The position numbers and the translations under genes were made by a program. A model generated the notes under the pieces. The model was not told where the DNA came from. It saw nothing but the letters and a program-made list of their open reading frames with translations, and did no database searches. Below are positions 21,310 through 31,899 of a stretch of DNA of 64,000 bases, one piece after another. Origin of the DNA: Thinopyrum elongatum (Eukaryota > Streptophyta > Magnoliopsida > Poales > Poaceae). The stretch lies in assembly GCA_011799875.1 (NCBI GenBank), contig CM022303.1:297240362-297304361 (forward strand). The letters are read 5' to 3'. Position 1 is the first letter of the stretch, and each line of letters begins with the position of its first letter.

Positions 21310-22038
21310 ATGGCGCTCCCCGTGGCTCCAATGGCCCTCCCAGCGGCCAACGACGACAACGGGGGGCAGTTCACCGCGCATCACGTAGTGGACACCCACG
21401 TGAGGGGAAAGGCCCTCTCGGTGGTGTACACGAACGAGCCGGTCTTAGTGGAGAGCTCCATCCAAACTATGGAGCAGTTGCTTGCTGAGGACAAGTACCA
21501 AGTGGTCGGCTTCGACCTCTAGTACATCGTCGGTCGTGCCGGGCACGATCAGAAGGTTGCCGTCGCCCAGTTGTGCCTGCGACATGACGTCCTTGTCTAC
21601 CACTACCACCTGGGCACAAGGCCTTGGGAGCATTTCTCCAGGTTTATCAACAACTCCGACTACAGTTTCGCTACGGTGGACACCACCAACGATCTAAAAG
21701 CGCTCAAGGTTTCGGGCTTGAAATGCCAGAATCTTGTCAACATCCAGTACCACTACAAGGTCTGGGGCAGCGACAACAACAAACAAAACTCCCTGGTTGA
21801 CCTCGCCTCGGCAATCATCGACCCCTACTACATGAAGATGAAGGATGAGAGCAAGAAGGACATGAACGCCTGGCACAGTGTCTGGCATCAGAGACTGGAT
21901 GAACAACACGTCAAGTACGCGGCCAAGGACGCGTACACAAGCTACGAGATGTACAGGCAGATCGTTGACATGAGGAAGTGTCTTCTTCCGGCCCCAGACG
22001 AGGGATCGAGCCACAGAGCAGTGGCGGGAGCGTCATAA
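21310..22038 (+). pseudogene. 3'-5' exonuclease (DEDD, WRN-like) copy with a stop at the catalytic Glu
   Basis: One frame runs from 21310 to 22038 with a single TAG at 21520-21522. The protein resembles plant WRN-exonuclease-like proteins, which trim DNA or RNA 3' ends with two metal ions held by four acidic residues. Exo I reads VVGFDL-stop-Y, so the stop replaces the Glu of the D-x-E motif. Exo II (TTNDLKALK) and Exo III (KYAAKDAYTSYEMY) are intact. The total would be 242 residues, near full length for a single-domain member. There is no intron. The rest of the frame has no other damage, so the stop is a single recent lesion, or this is a sequencing error at a key codon. Confidence 0.75.
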
Positions 22039-22155
22039 GAAGTAGATGACTAGACGATCGTTTCTCCTAGTTTAAAATACATGCAATTGTTTATTGAGGT
22101 GTGTGTGAATGACAGGACTCGTATAGTCACTTATGTAATTGGATGTTTATTTCAG

Positions 22156-22156
<1 letters not shown>

Positions 22157-22222
<66 letters not shown>
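22157..22222. repeat. (TA)33 microsatellite
   Basis: A pure TA run of 66 bp, just downstream of the exonuclease pseudogene. Confidence 0.95.
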
Positions 22223-22225
<3 letters not shown>

Positions 22226-22842
22226 GACAGGACTCGTATCTGTTACCCTGGCGCCCTATATAGGCTCGACGGCCCGATTACACGACCGCGAGGAAAAAGA
22301 AAAAAACTCGTTCCCTTCGCCCACATGCCGGTCAACCCCCACCTCTCACCCCCGATCCCCAATACCACAGCCGCCATGGCCCTCGCCGCCGGCACGCGTC
22401 CCGCCACCAACACCTCCCAGAGCCGCCGCAGCCTCCGCCGCCGGTGCGCGCCCTTCCACCACCACCTCCCACCTTTCAAAGCTGGCATGGCCCCCGCCGC
22501 AAGCGCGCACCCCGCCACCACCACCTTCCACAGCCGCCATGGCCCCTGCCGTCAGCGCGCGCCCCACCACCACCACCTCCCACTTCCCACGGCCGTCGCG
22601 GTCCATGCCCCAGCCGCTCCTTCCCCAACGAGTGCCGTCGGACGCGGTCACCGTCCTCCCCGCACCCCAGCAGCGCCGCCGGGCCGTCAAACGTGTTCCC
22701 TGTACTGCCACGCGCCGCCCGCGTTCCTGCTCCTTCCCCTGACCACCGCCGGGATTCTTCCCGGGCGAACCCCTTCTCTTCCTCCCGCGAGCAGCAGCGA
22801 CCCTTCTCTTCGCCTAGCTCCATGGCCATCTCGTGTTGTCGC

Positions 22843-22970
22843 GTGCATCAGTACGTGTGTGCTGCCGCATGACACTCTTTGTTTCAAGCCCTGTGTGTGC
22901 TGCTGCATCAGTACGTGCATCAGTACATGTGTGCTGCCGCATCAGTACAGAAACCCTGCCTCGGACGAGC
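22843..22970. repeat. Short tandem repeats (GCATCAGTACGTG type)
   Basis: GCATCAGTACGTGTGTGCTGC recurs with variants near 22845, 22898, 22918 and 22938. Confidence 0.6.
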
Positions 22971-23921
22971 CCATGCGGAAACCGTGGCCTTCACCGCGTG
23001 TGGTCGTCTCCGTCCTCGTTATCTTCTGTAAAGTGTGTTGTCGACCCCTTCATTTCAAGCCCGTTTCTGGCTGACCACATACTGCTTGAACTGATGAGCT
23101 TGAACTACGCGAGCTGCTGGCCATTTTGTGTTACTTGAACGGCTGCCCTTGCATCATCAAAATCTTGATTTACTGGGCAAGGCATGTCACGTGGGGTAGT
23201 TGGAAGGGAGGGGATGCTCGCTGCCTTATCGTGGTTCCAGTGGGAGACGGACGGGCTGGTGTACACAGACTATAGAGGCCCTGGTTCCGTACGTCCAGGT
23301 TTGTATCGATACTCCGGCCAACTCCATTGATCTGCTCAGTAAATGCTCCACTGCTAACTCTATTTGAAGTTTTGTCAACTTTGATTGCGATGCTCTAGCC
23401 TCGCTACACTTTTTTTTTCCAGTTCTGCTCATGAAACAACAGACATGCACTTTGGATGTGTGTGTTTGGTGACTCCTCTCCCGTACTCTTTTCATGTAAT
23501 GCATTCAGGACATTAGAGATTCCACAAACAAAATCATGTCGCAATGGGAGAAGGAGATCCGTCCAACCACCGGCACCGCTCGTGATCTCCGCCTCCATCA
23601 GCTCCACTTCGCTGGAGCAATCAGTCCAGAGGAGGAGGTGTAGCCGGTCCACCCGATCTCTGACGTCTTATTCCACCTCCAAAACATTTCTTTTTGAGTT
23701 CTATTCTTCGTCACAGGTTCACTGCCATTACCTCGGTGCAAAAAGTGCCAAAAGGTTCAGTTCAGACTATACTAAATGTCCATATTGTAGATAATATTTG
23801 CATCGTCTTAAATTTCTGGAAACAAGCGTCGGTACAAAGAAGGTTCAATACAAGAAAAATGGGTCAGTCAGTTCATCCATATGCAAACCCCCGTAACAAA
23901 ATGTATCTCTAATCCAATTAA

Positions 23922-24167
23922 GTGAGGATGCGCAACTTATGTTTAAACAAGCATTTATAACATGTTACAAAATAAACTCCCCTCTGTTCCATAGAAGATT
24001 GTGTGAATTTTTTAAATATATTTTAGAAAAGAAGTGTACACACAGTAGCTTGGCATTTGATAATTGTTTGCAACTCAGTACATTAGTTTGATGATTATGT
24101 AATTGCATTAGGGCATTACCGTAGGTCTAATAGTCCAGTATGTATTTGATAATAAGTTCAAAGAGTG
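23922..24167 (+). repeat. Direct duplication of about 245 bp, copy 1
   Basis: It aligns to 25783-26030 at about 80% by eye, sharing for example CCATAGAAGATT, TGTGAATTTTTTAAATATAT and GATGATTATGTAATTG. No ORF is conserved. Confidence 0.7.
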
Positions 24168-25782
24168 TCGCATAGCAATTGCAGTAGTTTGGTTTTCTGA
24201 AAAAAATCATAATTGAACCAAACTACACCCTACTCCCGTACGTTCACATGTTTTAGTTTTGAGAAGTACATATCCCTCCACGAATACTACCCTGGTTTCC
24301 TAGCCTCTTCTTCCTCACTTTGTGTTTTAAAAGGATTGCTATTTTCTAATCGCTTCATATTTACGTAAAAAAAAACGAAAAGTTTGAACACCATTAGCAA
24401 CATCTTTTTGTGCAGTGTTTGTTAGTTTTTCTTTCATTTACGAACATCTTGGGCTTGCTGGGTGCAGAATCAGGAAGCCCAAACATCATCAGGGATAAAA
24501 AAGGTGAGAAAGCACAGGAAGAGGTACTAGTAAAAGAGGAAGAAGTAATGTGAAAAATGAGATAAATGTGAGTATAGCAAGTAGTAAAGCATGAGAGAGA
24601 TTCAGATTTTGTTTCCACATTCTTGTTGTACACTGTAAAGCGTGAGAGAAATCATTTTGTTTAATAACTGTTAATTGTTGAACATGGTCATGCAAATAAG
24701 TTCTATTTAACAAAAAACAGTGGTTCAAACTACTTAAAAGATAGAAATTCAGTGTATTTTCTTGAGCATGTGTTGTAGCTTAACTCATGTTGTGTTGTTA
24801 CTGAACTGCAGATAAACTTGTTTGGTTGTAGCCGTACTGATGTTGTACCATTACTGAACCTGTGTTTCCGCTCATTTTGAACTCCTGCATATGAAACATA
24901 TATGCACGATTTGTGTTCAAACTAGGTTGGAGAAAAAAGGGCAACGTTCGAACTTCGAACTAGTTAAAAAAAGCAATTAGAGCTCTCTGTACACAGGTAC
25001 CTAGTCTAGTAGCTCTGCCAATGTTACATTTGGTACAGGAAGTATATGTGCATGACTACCAAATCCTGTTGGCATGTATTCTTTTTTTTGGCCGCGCGCG
25101 GGGGGGGGGGGGGGGGTCATAAGTTCACGGGCCAAAATCTAAAAAATTAGAAAATTTTAATATTTTTTCAGTGCATATTTATTTTCTGTTTTAGTTCATC
25201 GACTTGCCGATTGTAAGTCCAATTTCCGCTGTGTTTGCATGTTCTTCCTATAGCATATATACAAGATTCATGAGTGCGTATTCAGTTTCAGGTTAAATTG
25301 GTTTTTGATGCTATTGCTCCTGTGGTGGGTCTGTCAGTAGAAGTTGGAGCAGTCAAGCCCAGCCTTGGCGTGCGTCCGTGGACGATGACGACGGCTTCAT
25401 GTGAGTGCCTGCGTGCACTCATGTGTTGTACTGGTGTGGGGTGTGCATGTTGTGTGCGTGCTTTTTTAATTTTAATTGAAGTTTTCACCTGGATGTTTCT
25501 CTGAGACGTTCAAGTATTACTGTCTAAAAGGTGCAGTTATGAACTCACCCACGGGTTCAGGTTACTTACTCATGCTGCGCTGGTTGAAAAGTTAAATACT
25601 GAAGATGAACATGAACAGTATCTCTGAGTTCTAATGCTCCTAACGATCGCTTGGAATCTTATCTTCAATATCTTGCTGATATGGAACAGCAGAATGTTGC
25701 AATATATACTTGTACAAAGTTTTTCTAGTACTGATGACTAGTATTTGCCTTGACAGTACAACAGCAGGCTTCACTGCCGGTT
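24168..25782. other. Non-coding stretch inside the TA-flanked segment
   Basis: No credible gene. It includes a G17 homopolymer after GGCCGCGCGC at about 25091-25117. Confidence 0.4.
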
Positions 25783-26030
25783 GCGAGGATGTGCAACATA
25801 TGTTTAAGCCAGCATTTATGTTGTGTTACAAACAAAATCTTTCCTCTATTCCATAGAAGATTATGTGAATTTTTTAAATATATTTTAGAAAAGAAGTGTA
25901 AAGACAGAAGCTTAGCATTTGAAAATTGTTTGCAACATGTATATTCTTTTGATGATTATGTAATTGTTTTCATGTGTTACCATAGGTCTAACAGTCCAAT
26001 ATGTATTTTATAATCAGTTCAAAGGGAATA
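25783..26030 (+). repeat. Direct duplication of about 245 bp, copy 2
   Basis: The partner of 23922-24167, 1.86 kb downstream in the same orientation. Confidence 0.7.
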
Positions 26031-26389
26031 TCAAGTTTGGTATGGATTGTAGCATCAATGGTTACTACCACAAAACACAAAACATTTCCTGGAGAAGAAA
26101 ATTCAGCCAACTCAAGTATACAAACCATGCAAGTTCGGTGATGATGACACGTCAAAACACATTTTAAATTAAACCTAAAAGTTTCACTTCTATAAGTTCA
26201 AGTGGTCACCCCCCTAAAACATTTCGGACTGCGAAAAATAGCTCAGTACAAACGCATACAAAGATTAGTACGAGTACTCTGTTTTTTCTGACAAGAAAAC
26301 AGCACGACGTGTCTCACCGTATTCAAAATTACTCTTCAACAGTTGCGAATTTGAGAAAACGTTCAACATGACTAAGTATTGCATTTTTG

Positions 26390-26930
26390 ATATCTTTCCA
26401 ATGGTATATTATTTGCCCCATTTCGATAAACTTTTTAAAAAATCGCGTTTGAAATCAAATTTGACCGTATTCGAATTCGAGTTTAAACCGCAAGAAATTA
26501 GAAAAACATTTCTTTACGAAAAAGTTGCGCACTTTCCATAGCTTTCCAACGCCGTATCATTTGCGTCAATCCAACAAACCATTTGCAAAAAAACGCGAAA
26601 ATACATTTCGCCCAGAATTTCACCGTTTTTCAAATTACTTTTAAATCGTATAGAATTTGAAAAAACAATAGATATATGGAAGAAGCGGATTTTCACCAGC
26701 TTTTCAATGGCATCTTTTTTGCTCAATTCTGACAAACCATTTGAAAATTAAGTACAAAATACGATTCGCATTTTCGGTTTTGAAAAAAACGGTTTTTTCA
26801 AAACTGCTCTTAAACCGTGATGATTTTGCAAAAAAAAAATCCTATATATTTGTAATGTAGATGTCAAGAGCTTTCCAACGATATATTACACACCCCATTT
26901 CGACGAAAAAATCGCAAATTTTTTTTGAGC
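26390..26930. repeat. Degenerate tandem repeat, period about 147-173 bp
   Basis: CTTTCCAATGGTAT, CTTTCCAACGCCGTAT, CTTTTCAATGGCAT and CTTTCCAACGATAT recur near 26393, 26540, 26700 and 26873, each followed by AT-rich text with CCATTTC or ACCATTTG. Confidence 0.6.
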
Positions 26931-26999
26931 TAGAGGATGATCAGTTTGACGAGATGAAAATCATCAGTACAACCGCCTGAAACCGTCAGTTCAAGTAGA

Positions 27000-27018
27000 G
27001 TAACAGAATAATATTCTG
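27000..27018. repeat. Inverted repeat at the right edge of the TA-flanked segment
   Basis: AACAGAATA-A-TATTCTGTT, 9-bp arms with one spacer base; a further ACAGAAT follows before the TA run. Confidence 0.6.
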
Positions 27019-27038
27019 TTACGTGAAACAGAATAGCC

Positions 27039-27039
27039 C

Positions 27040-27099
<60 letters not shown>

Positions 27100-27106
27100 G
27101 TATATG

Positions 27107-27141
<35 letters not shown>
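27039..27141. repeat. Compound TA/TG microsatellite
   Basis: TA runs broken by TG, ending in (TG)n. Confidence 0.9.
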
Positions 27142-27199
27142 TATTCTTCTGTAGACAGAGCAAATCAAACAGCTCATTAGCAGTAATCGTCTGTGTTAT

Positions 27200-27669
27200 T
27201 ATTGGTCTTCACACACATTTCTGATTACGGACATGTTTACCGCGTATCACACACATCTTGTTCAGTCGAACTATTTCTGTTGTCTTGGCTCATCGCAAAC
27301 AGTTCATCCGAGTGAACTATATGCGCTCCATCGCACACACCTTGATCTGGCTGACCGTTTCTATTGTGTTGGCTAATCACACACAGTTCATCCTAGTGAA
27401 CTGTATGCCGTATATCGCACACACCCTCATCTGGCTGCCCGTTTCTGTTGTTCTGCCTCATCGCAAACAGTTCCGCTGGATTAACCGTATGCCACGCATC
27501 GCACACGCAACTCTAATCTGAACCGTGTGTGATGTCACCGCCATCGCAAACGTTTTGTATCTTTTTTTGACGGTTTTATTACATCACCGTTTGTGATTAA
27601 TGTATCGCACACAGTTTCGTCGAAGGGTCTCTGATTGGACTGTCGCGTTTGGACCAACCTGCAGTAGTG
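27200..27669. repeat. Right subterminal array of the CACTA element
   Basis: CATCGCAAACAGTTC and AATCACACACAGTTC recur near 27291, 27375 and 27458 (period 83-84 bp), with more single ATCGCACACA and CCATCGCAAACG words up to the end. They are probable transposase-binding repeats. Confidence 0.65.
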
Positions 27670-27672
27670 GGT
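27670..27672. repeat. Target site duplication of the CACTA element, right copy
   Basis: GGT, matching 10674-10676. Confidence 0.85.
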
Positions 27673-28327
27673 GATCAACAACTGGTTTAGCATCAGGCTC
27701 CATATTAATTTTATGTTGACATAGAGTGGGATTGATGCCCTTAAGATCATCAAGAGTATATCCAATAGCGGCACGGTGTTTCCTCAGAGTTTTCAATAAT
27801 TTCTTTTTATCATGCTCTGAAAGGTTAGCACTAATAATAACAGGATATATCTTCTTTTCGTCAAGATAAGCGTATTTCAAAGTATCAGGTAATTGCTTAA
27901 GTTCAAACACAGGATCACTCTTGGGTGATAGAGGATATCCAAGAGTCTCAACAGGCAAGTTGTGTTTCAAAACATGCATTTGTTTAAAGAATATTTCATC
28001 TATTTCCTTTCTTTCATTCATGAACATATCATTTTCATGGTCTAGCAAATATTGTTCTAAAGGACCAGTAGGAGGCACGGCAATGGAAGCAAGACAAATA
28101 ATTTCATCTTTACTAGGTAATTCTTTATCATGAGGTTGTCTATGAAATTTAGAGAAATTAAACTCATGAGACACATCCCCGAAGCTAACACTAACAGTTT
28201 CTTTCTCACAATCTATTTTAGCATTAACAGTGTTCAAGAAAGGTCTACCAAATATAATGGGACAAAAATCACCTTGTGAGGAACCAAGAACTAGAAAATC
28301 AGTGGGATATTTTATTTTCCCACACAA
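27673..28327 (-). pseudogene. Element B protease C-terminus and linker to RT
   Basis: The frame starts with the second half of the aspartic protease (GDFCPIIFGRPFLNTV, with the usual ILGRPFL-type motif) and continues through an acidic linker to MEPDAKPVVDH, where the CACTA element splits it. The RT part continues at 10673. A frameshift near 28312-28330 separates it from the gag frame. Read-through past 27672 is CACTA sequence. Confidence 0.8.
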
Positions 28328-29673
28328 GACTTCACATCTCTAGCTGGTGAAATAGTATCTCTATTAGCAAGCTTAATAGTAACATCAATATCTTCTATTT
28401 CAGCAGGTGCAATATCATTCATAATTTCTTGATATATAGTAAAAGGGATTGCACTCACACTAGCACCCAAATCACATAAGTCATGATAACAATGATCTCC
28501 TATTTTAACAGAGACAACAGGCATGCCAGCAACAGGTCTATGTTTATCTTTTTCATCGGGTTTAGCAATTCTAGCAGCTTCATCATAGAAATAAATAACA
28601 TACCCATCAATATTATCGACCAAGAGATCTTTAACCATAGCAATACTAGGTTCAACTTTAATTTGTTCAGGGGGTGTAGGTGTTCTAGTATAACTCTTAC
28701 GGACTACAGATGAAGCTTTAGCATGTTCTTTTGTCCTAATAGGAAAATGTGGTTTCTCAATATAAGCAGTAGGAATAACAGGATCAACATTATAAGTAAC
28801 AGTTTCTTCTTCAGCCTTAATGGGTTCTACTATTTTTACTTCAATGGGAGGATGATATATAAACCACTTCTCCTTAGGGAGATCAACATTAGTAGCAAAT
28901 GATTCACATAAAGAAGCTACTATCTCAGAGTCAAGTCCATATTTAGTGCTAAATTCATGAAAAGTATCGGTATTCATAAAAGATTTAACACAATCAAATT
29001 CAAGCTTTATACCTGACTCCTTACCTTCGTCGAGCTCCCAATCTTCAGAGTTGCGTTTAATTCTTTTCAAGAGATCCCATTTGAATTCAATAGTCTTCTT
29101 CATAAAAGAACCAGTACAAGAAGTATCGAGCATAGATTGATCATTACGAGAAAGCCGGGCATAAAAATTCTGAATAATAATTTCTCTTGAGATCTCATGA
29201 TTGGGGCATGAATATAACATTGACTTAAGCCTCCCGCAAGCTTGAGCGATACTTTCTCCTTTGTGAGGCCAAAAATTATATATATGATTCCGATTACGAT
29301 GAACTAGATGCATAGGATAAAACTTCTGATGAAATTCCAATTTCAATCGGTTGTAATTCCAAGATCCAATATCATCACATAGCCTATACCATGTCAATTC
29401 CTTTCCCTTCAAAGATAAAGGGAAGACCTTCCTCTTGGCTTCATCTCCGGGCAAACCCGCAAGCTTAAATAATCCACAAACTTCATCCACAAAGATTAGA
29501 TGCATATCAGGATGTAGTGTTCCATCTCCTGCATAAGGATTAGCTAGCAGTTTCTCTATCATACCCAAAGGAATTTCATAATAAATATTTTCAGTAGGTT
29601 GAGGAGCAAATCTTTGTTCTTCCGGCCGGGGTGAAGATACCCCTAACAAGCCCCTCAAAGGATTATTATCCAT
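28312..29673 (-). CDS. Element B gag and N-terminal protease (453 aa)
   Basis: It starts 78 nt after the primer site. Residues about 40-190 form a retrotransposon gag core (FKLAGLPGDEAKRKVFPLSL, LEFHQKFYP, ESIAQACGRLKSML). I see no CCHC zinc knuckle, which is common in Athila-type Gag. Residues about 395-430 contain the protease catalytic loop CDLGASVSAIPF (D-L-G-A in place of D-T/S-G). The ORF then shifts frame near residue 448 and stops. In an intact element it would continue into protease and pol. Gag would assemble the cytoplasmic particle for reverse transcription. Confidence 0.85.
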   Translation of the reverse strand: MDNNPLRGLLGVSSPRPEEQRFAPQPTENIYYEIPLGMIEKLLANPYAGDGTLHPDMHLIFVDEVCGLFKLAGLPGDEAKRKVFPLSLKGKELTWYRLCDDIGSWNYNRLKLEFHQKFYPMHLVHRNRNHIYNFWPHKGESIAQACGRLKSMLYSCPNHEISREIIIQNFYARLSRNDQSMLDTSCTGSFMKKTIEFKWDLLKRIKRNSEDWELDEGKESGIKLEFDCVKSFMNTDTFHEFSTKYGLDSEIVASLCESFATNVDLPKEKWFIYHPPIEVKIVEPIKAEEETVTYNVDPVIPTAYIEKPHFPIRTKEHAKASSVVRKSYTRTPTPPEQIKVEPSIAMVKDLLVDNIDGYVIYFYDEAARIAKPDEKDKHRPVAGMPVVSVKIGDHCYHDLCDLGASVSAIPFTIYQEIMNDIAPAEIEDIDVTIKLANRDTISPARDVKSCVGK

Positions 29674-29750
29674 AGTGACAAGTGACAGTAAATTTCAGCA
29701 CGTAATATAATTTTTTCCTTACCAAATTCCACTCACCAAAGGCACTTCAC

Positions 29751-29768
29751 TCCCCGGCAACGGCGCCA
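29751..29768 (-). other. Primer binding site of element B (tRNA-Asp)
   Basis: TGGCGCCGTTGCCGGGGA on the minus strand is a perfect complement of the last 18 nt of plant tRNA-Asp, 11 nt after the LTR. Confidence 0.92.
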
Positions 29769-29779
29769 GAAAAGAGTCT

Positions 29780-31316
29780 TGATGACCCACAATTATAGGG
29801 GATCTATCGTAGTCCTTTCGATAAGTAAGAGTGTCGAATCCAACGAGGAGCAGAAGGAAATGACAAGCGGTTTTCAGCAAGGTATTTTCTGCAAGCACTG
29901 AAATTATCGGTAACAGATAGTTTTGTGATAAGATAATTCGTAATGAGTAACAAGTAACAGGTGTAACAAAGGTGCAGCAAGGTGGCCCAATCCTTTTTAT
30001 AGCAAAGGACAAGCCTGGACGAACTCTTATATAAAGCAAAGCGCTCCCATGGACACATGGGAATTATTGTCAAGTTAGTTTTCATCATGCTCATATGATT
30101 CGCGTTCGTTACTTTGATAATTTGATATGTGGGTGGACCGGTGCTTGGGTTCTGTCCTTACTTGGACAAGCCTCCCATTTATGATTAACCCCTCTCCCAA
30201 GCATCCGCAACTACGAAAGAAGAAAATCTAACCATAGCATGAAACATGTGGATCCAAATCAGCCCCTTACGAAGCAACGCATAAACTAGGGTTTAAGCTT
30301 CTGTCACTCTAGCAACCCATCATCTACTTATTACTTCCCAATGCCTTCCCCTAGGCCCAAATAATGGTGAAGTTTCATGTAGTCGACGTTCACATAACAC
30401 CACTAGAGGAAAGACAACATGCATCTCATCAAAATATCGAACGAATACCAAATTCACATGATTACTTATAACAAGACTTCTCCCATGTCCTCAGGAACAA
30501 AAGTAACTACTCACAAAGCATGTTCATGTTCAAGATCAGAGGGGTGTTGAATATCATTAAGGATCTGAACATATGATCTTCCACCAAATAAACCAACTAG
30601 CATCAACTACAAGGAGTAATCAACACTACTAGCAACCCACAGGTACCAATCTGAGGTTCTGAGGCAAAGATTGAATACAAGAGATGAACTAGGATTTGAA
30701 GAGGAGATGGTGCTGATGAAGATGTTGATGGAGATTGACCCTCCCTCGATGAGAGGATCGTTGGTGATGACGATGGCTTCGATTTTCCCCTCCGGGAGGG
30801 AAGTTTCCCCGGCAAAATCTCTGCCGGAGCTCTAGATTGCTCCTGCCCAGGTTCCGCCACGAGACAGCGGCGCTTCATCCCAAAAACTCTCTTCTGATTT
30901 TTTTTCTATGTCAAAAGCCTCCATATAGCAAAAGATGGGCACCGAAGACCTGCCAGGGGGCCCACAAGCCCTGGGGGCGCGCCCTAGGGGATAGGGCGCG
31001 CCCCCCAGGCTTAGGGCGCCCCCAAGGGCTTGTGGCCACCTGGTGGGTCCCCTCTGGTATTTTCTTCGCCCAATAATTTTTATATATTCCAAAATAATTC
31101 TTCGTAAAAAATTTCAGGACTTTTGGAGTTGTGCAGAATAGGTCTCTCAGATTTGCTCCTTTCCAGTCCAGAATTCCAGCTGCTGGCATTCTCCCTCTTC
31201 ATGTAAATCTTGTAAAATAAGAGAGAAAAGGCATAAGTATTATACCATAATGTGAAATAACAGTCCATAATGCAATGAATATTGATATAAAAACATGATG
31301 CAAAATGGGCGTATCA
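29780..31316 (-). repeat. 5' LTR of element B (1537 bp)
   Basis: It runs from TGATACGCCC at 31316 to ...GGGTCATCA at 29780. The right edge abuts element C sequence (ATGTCACGCTAG). Confidence 0.9.
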
Positions 31317-31899
31317 ATGTCACGCTAGATCATTACACATCCCGGTACACCGCCGGAGGCATTCATATAGAGTCATATATTGTTCTAGTATCAAGTTGTA
31401 ATTCTTGAGTTGTAAATAAATAAAAGTGTGATGATCATCATTATTAGAGCATTGTCCCATGTGATAAAAGGATGATGGAGACTATGATTGCCCCACAACT
31501 CGGGATGAGACTCCGGACTTAAATAAAAAAGAAGAGGCCAAAGAGCCCAAAAAGAAAAACGAAAAAAAGGGGAAAAAGGGGAAAAAAAGAAAGAAAAAAA
31601 GAAAAAAAATGAGAGAAAAAGAGAGAAGGGACAATATTATTATCCTTTACCACACTTGTGCTGCAAAGCGCAGCACCATGTTCTTCATGATAGAGAGTCT
31701 CCTATTTTATCACTTTCATATACTAGTGGGAATTTTTCATTATAAAACTTGGTTTGTATATTTCAATGATGAGCTTCCTCAAAATTGCCCTAGGTCTTCG
31801 TGAGCAAGCAAGTTGGATGCACACCCACTTAGTTTTCTTTTGAGCTTTCATACACTTATATCTCTAGTGTATCCGTTGCATGGCAATCCCTACTCACTT
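31317..31899 (+). mobile_element. Element C internal region, left part
   Basis: Non-coding sequence of an Athila-like element on the plus strand, between its coding part (not in the window) and its 3' LTR. It has a long purine-rich run at 31530-31625 (GAAAAAAAGGGG units). It ends at the CACTT target of array D and continues at 52690. Confidence 0.7.
31895..31899. repeat. Target site duplication of array D, left copy
   Basis: CACTT, repeated at 52690-52694. Confidence 0.88.

Larger units (their letters stand above)
22223..27040. mobile_element. Candidate insertion flanked by TA microsatellites (4.8 kb)
   Basis: Both ends border TA runs (22157-22222 and 27039 onward). Read inward, the left edge has TATCTGTTACCCTGG and the right edge CTATTCTGTTTCACG, a weak inverted similarity. 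The interior has no transposase I can recognise. Its left 900 bp is GC-rich with His/Pro-coding low-complexity frames on both strands that I do not accept as genes. Rice Micron elements insert in TA runs, so a similar habit is possible. Confidence 0.4.
10677..27669. mobile_element. CACTA-superfamily DNA transposon (about 17 kb)
   Basis: The left end starts CACTGGTACAG and the right end, read inward, starts CACTACTGCAGG. The ends share CACT and then match imperfectly. The insertion has a 3-bp target duplication (GGT), as CACTA elements make. Both ends have arrays of short repeats with ATCGCAAACAG or TCACACACAG-like words, typical of subterminal transposase sites. I see no TNP2-like transposase, so this copy looks non-autonomous or derived. 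It carries at least five ORFs, a B3 gene, an exonuclease pseudogene and several tandem arrays. It splits pol of element B within the linker before RT. Confidence 0.82.
6087..31316 (-). mobile_element. Element B: Athila-like Gypsy retrotransposon, interrupted twice
   Basis: The minus-strand order is 5' LTR (31316-29780), tRNA-Asp primer site, gag, protease, then the CACTA insertion, then reverse transcriptase, RNase H, integrase, an extra ORF3, polypurine tract and 3' LTR (6437-6087, cut by element A). The domain order, tRNA-Asp primer and extra ORF after pol fit the Athila lineage. Pol carries two frameshifts and two stop codons besides the insertion, so it cannot make an active polyprotein. 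It lies in element C, whose internal sequence continues at 31317. The left target duplication is outside the window. Confidence 0.88.

Noticed and set aside
22139..23138. 311-aa and 142-aa His/Pro/Ala-rich ORFs after the (TA)33 run
   Set aside because: The longest frame reads through the microsatellite, is low-complexity and has rivals on both strands.
30603..30878. 91-aa ORF in the 5' LTR of element B
   Set aside because: It lies in an LTR leader-like region, has no domain, and its counterpart in the other LTR is outside the window.
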